Assembly: GCA_003978405.1 (NCBI GenBank)
Contig: QNZU01000044.1
Coordinates: 1 to 6,906, forward strand
Direction of reading: 5' to 3'
Length of the DNA: 6,906 nucleotides
DNA from: Sulfurospirillum sp.
GTDB lineage: Bacteria > Campylobacterota > Campylobacteria > Campylobacterales > QNZT01
The notes beneath the pieces are model-generated. The model was not told the origin of the DNA, ran no database searches, and saw only the letters and a list, made by a program, of their open reading frames with translations. Positions within the stretch are counted from its first letter, which is position 1. Every line of letters starts with the position of its first letter. Positions 6,079 through 6,906 of this stretch are shown in pieces. The translations under genes were made by a program, and so were the position numbers.

Positions 6079-6088
6079 AGATCGCTTT
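6066..6088. terminator. shared bidirectional terminator between convergent psd and the helix-hairpin-helix gene
   Basis: A perfect 10-bp stem pairs AAAGCGATCT (6066-6075) with AGATCGCTTT (6079-6088) around a 3-base loop. That loop, TAG at 6076-6078, is the psd stop codon. On the plus strand TTTTG and a T-rich stretch to 6113 follow. On the minus strand it follows the opposite stop codon by 5 bases. It therefore can end transcription from both sides. Confidence 0.75.
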
Positions 6089-6093
6089 TGAAC

Positions 6094-6561
6094 TTATTTT
6101 TTTGTTTTAGCTTTTTTCTTAGCTTTTGATTTTACTTTTTTTAGAGATTTTTTAGATCTTGATTGGGCTCTTTTTGTTTTGTCTCCGGCTACTTTTTTTG
6201 CCGACTTTGATCTTTTAGATACTTTTTTCTTAGCAGACTCTTTGCTCTTAGAAGCTTTGGAAGCTACTGATTTTCTCTTTTTTGAGACAGATTTTTTAGC
6301 TCTTTTGCTTACACTTTTAGTATCAGCATTTTTGATACCTCTTTTTGCATTGTTTGCAATCTCATCACCGATTCCCTCTATGTTTTTTAGATCATCTGCT
6401 GATTTGATTTTGTGACTTCTTCTGTATTTGATGATAGCATTTGCTCTTTTCTCACCAATACCTTTAATACTCATAAGATCCTCTTTTGAAGCAGTTTGAA
6501 AATTCATAGCAAACATTGATACCGCTGTAAACATAAGAGCGATCATAATCCTTCTTAACAT
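6094..6561 (-). CDS. secreted ComEA-like helix-hairpin-helix protein with Lys/Ser-rich tail
   Basis: This 155-residue protein has three parts. Residues 1-18 are a signal peptide (MLRR, hydrophobic core, likely cleavage after SMFA). Residues 20-76 are a ComEA-type tandem helix-hairpin-helix unit, with QTASKEDLMSIKGIGEKRA (22-40), AIIKYRR (42-48) and a second hairpin NIEGIGDEIA (60-69). Such units bind DNA backbone without sequence preference. Residues 81-155 form a low-complexity tail with 31 Lys, 5 Arg and 16 Ser out of 75 and only two acidic residues, like histone H1 tails. ComEA proteins bind incoming DNA in the periplasm during natural transformation, which is the likeliest role; the tail is not part of standard ComEA and may add charge-based DNA binding. 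The ATG is supported by AAGGAG at 6567-6572, 5 bases away, and by a TATAAT box upstream. It is a single-gene unit. Confidence 0.85.
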   Translation of the reverse strand: MLRRIMIALMFTAVSMFAMNFQTASKEDLMSIKGIGEKRANAIIKYRRSHKIKSADDLKNIEGIGDEIANNAKRGIKNADTKSVSKRAKKSVSKKRKSVASKASKSKESAKKKVSKRSKSAKKVAGDKTKRAQSRSKKSLKKVKSKAKKKAKTKK

Positions 6562-6593
6562 TGTTTCTCCTTAAAAATATTTTAAAACAATAA

Positions 6594-6599
6594 ATTATA
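6594..6599 (-). promoter_or_regulatory. -10 box for the helix-hairpin-helix gene
   Basis: A perfect TATAAT is read on the minus strand (ATTATA on plus). The start of transcription would fall near 6586-6588, giving a leader of about 25 bases that includes AAGGAG at 6567-6572. No clear -35 box is seen. The location, between the hairpin after glnA and the gene start, supports an independent promoter. Confidence 0.6.
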
Positions 6600-6626
6600 T
6601 GTCTAAATTGTGAAATTATTGTGTAG

Positions 6627-6655
6627 ATAGGTCGTAAAGTAAATCTACGACCTAT
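6627..6655 (-). terminator. hairpin after glnA
   Basis: A perfect 10-bp stem pairs 6627-6636 (ATAGGTCGTA on plus) with 6646-6655 (TACGACCTAT) around a 9-base loop. It begins 5 bases past the glnA stop codon on the minus strand. The following minus-strand sequence is AT-rich (CTACACAATAATTT) but lacks a continuous T-run, so it is either an imperfect intrinsic terminator or a 3'-end stabilising stem. Confidence 0.55.
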
Positions 6656-6660
6656 ATGTT

Positions 6661-6906
6661 TTAGCAAGAGTAAGTTGATAGGTATTCAAAAGCAGTAGGT
6701 CTAGCTTCATCAGGCCAAACTTGTCTTTCAAATTGGTAGTGTTGATATGTATCGATAAACTCTTCAGTCATTACAGGAGTCAAGAAACTGTGATCTGCAA
6801 TCAATCCTTCAAGTGCTTCTCTTAGAGTGTGAGGCATTTGTGGAATGTTCTTCTCTCTAATCTCTGCAAGTGATAATTCAAATAGATCTTCATCCATTGG
6901 ACCAAC
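6661..6906 (-). CDS. glnA: glutamine synthetase type I, C-terminal fragment (cut by window edge)
   Basis: The last 81 codons of a type I glutamine synthetase, which makes glutamine from glutamate, ammonia and ATP as a dodecamer in the cytoplasm. The reading frame is open to the window edge, beginning VGPMDEDLFELS. The visible part includes IPQMPHTLREALEGL, TEEFIDTYQHYQFE and the final FEYLSTYSC, which correspond to the usual C-terminal helical segment and terminal beta tail (compare FELYYSV in enterobacteria). The ATG at 6897 is an internal Met, not the start. The active-site loops and any adenylylation-site tyrosine lie outside the window, so regulation cannot be judged. The divergence from enterobacterial GlnA in this tail is what I associate with Campylobacterota sequences. 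Confidence 0.93.
   Translation of the reverse strand, partial: VGPMDEDLFELSLAEIREKNIPQMPHTLREALEGLIADHSFLTPVMTEEFIDTYQHYQFERQVWPDEARPTAFEYLSTYSC

Noticed and set aside
6179..6415. Plus-strand 78-codon open frame rich in Phe, Leu and Asp
   Set aside because: It is the antisense of the Lys/Ser-rich tail and helix-hairpin-helix region; the hydrophobic repeats are a by-product of AAA and TCT codons on the other strand.
6464..6667. Minus-strand 67-codon frame crossing the spacer between glnA and the helix-hairpin-helix gene
   Set aside because: It runs through the hairpin, the TATAAT box and the ribosome binding site of the real gene and shows no recognisable protein features.
1..6906. CRISPR array, insertion sequence, tRNA, rRNA or riboswitch
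   Set aside because: I saw no regularly spaced repeats, transposase-like frames, cloverleaf-type sequences or long structured leaders; all spacers are about 100 bases or less and are explained by terminators and promoters.

Overview
The window is an AT-rich, densely packed stretch of bacterial chromosome carrying eight genes. Protein content and style suggest a Campylobacterota (Epsilonproteobacteria) genome, most likely a free-living Sulfurimonas- or Sulfurovum-like member. The reasons are the form of the glutamine synthetase C-terminus, a family 4 uracil-DNA glycosylase with a long N-terminal extension, a one-domain superoxide reductase, and very short spacers with ATGA stop/start overlaps. 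This placement is from remembered family style, not from a search.

Layout from left to right. (1) A superoxide reductase gene (7-390) ends at two back-to-back hairpins (395-453). (2) A second unit starts at an extended -10 promoter that sits directly on the start codon. It holds a 4Fe-4S uracil-DNA glycosylase (479-1147) and, overlapping it by 4 bases, an exported protein of unknown function that looks like a type I periplasmic-binding fold (1144-2337). (3) A full-length WbaP-type sugar-phosphate transferase (best start TTG 2439, end 3875) lies about 100 bases on and ends at a clear hairpin (3882-3905). (4) A three-gene unit has its own promoter and strong Shine-Dalgarno site: an IscU/NifU-type scaffold homologue that has lost a cluster ligand (3973-4419), a ferritin-like helical protein (4409-5242) and phosphatidylserine decarboxylase (5239-6078). 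The genes overlap by 11 and 4 bases, so they are very probably translated together. (5) On the minus strand, converging on psd through a shared hairpin, is a small secreted helix-hairpin-helix protein with a long Lys/Ser tail (6094-6561). Behind it is the 3' end of glnA (6661-6906), which runs off the window.

Most genes are housekeeping: oxygen defence, DNA repair, surface polysaccharide initiation, membrane lipid synthesis and nitrogen assimilation. The parts that deserve a second look are the degenerate scaffold plus ferritin-like pair coupled to psd, the histone-H1-like tail on an exported DNA-binding fold, and the probably leaderless uracil-DNA glycosylase message. There is no mobile element, CRISPR array, tRNA or rRNA, and no gene-free gap longer than about 100 bases.
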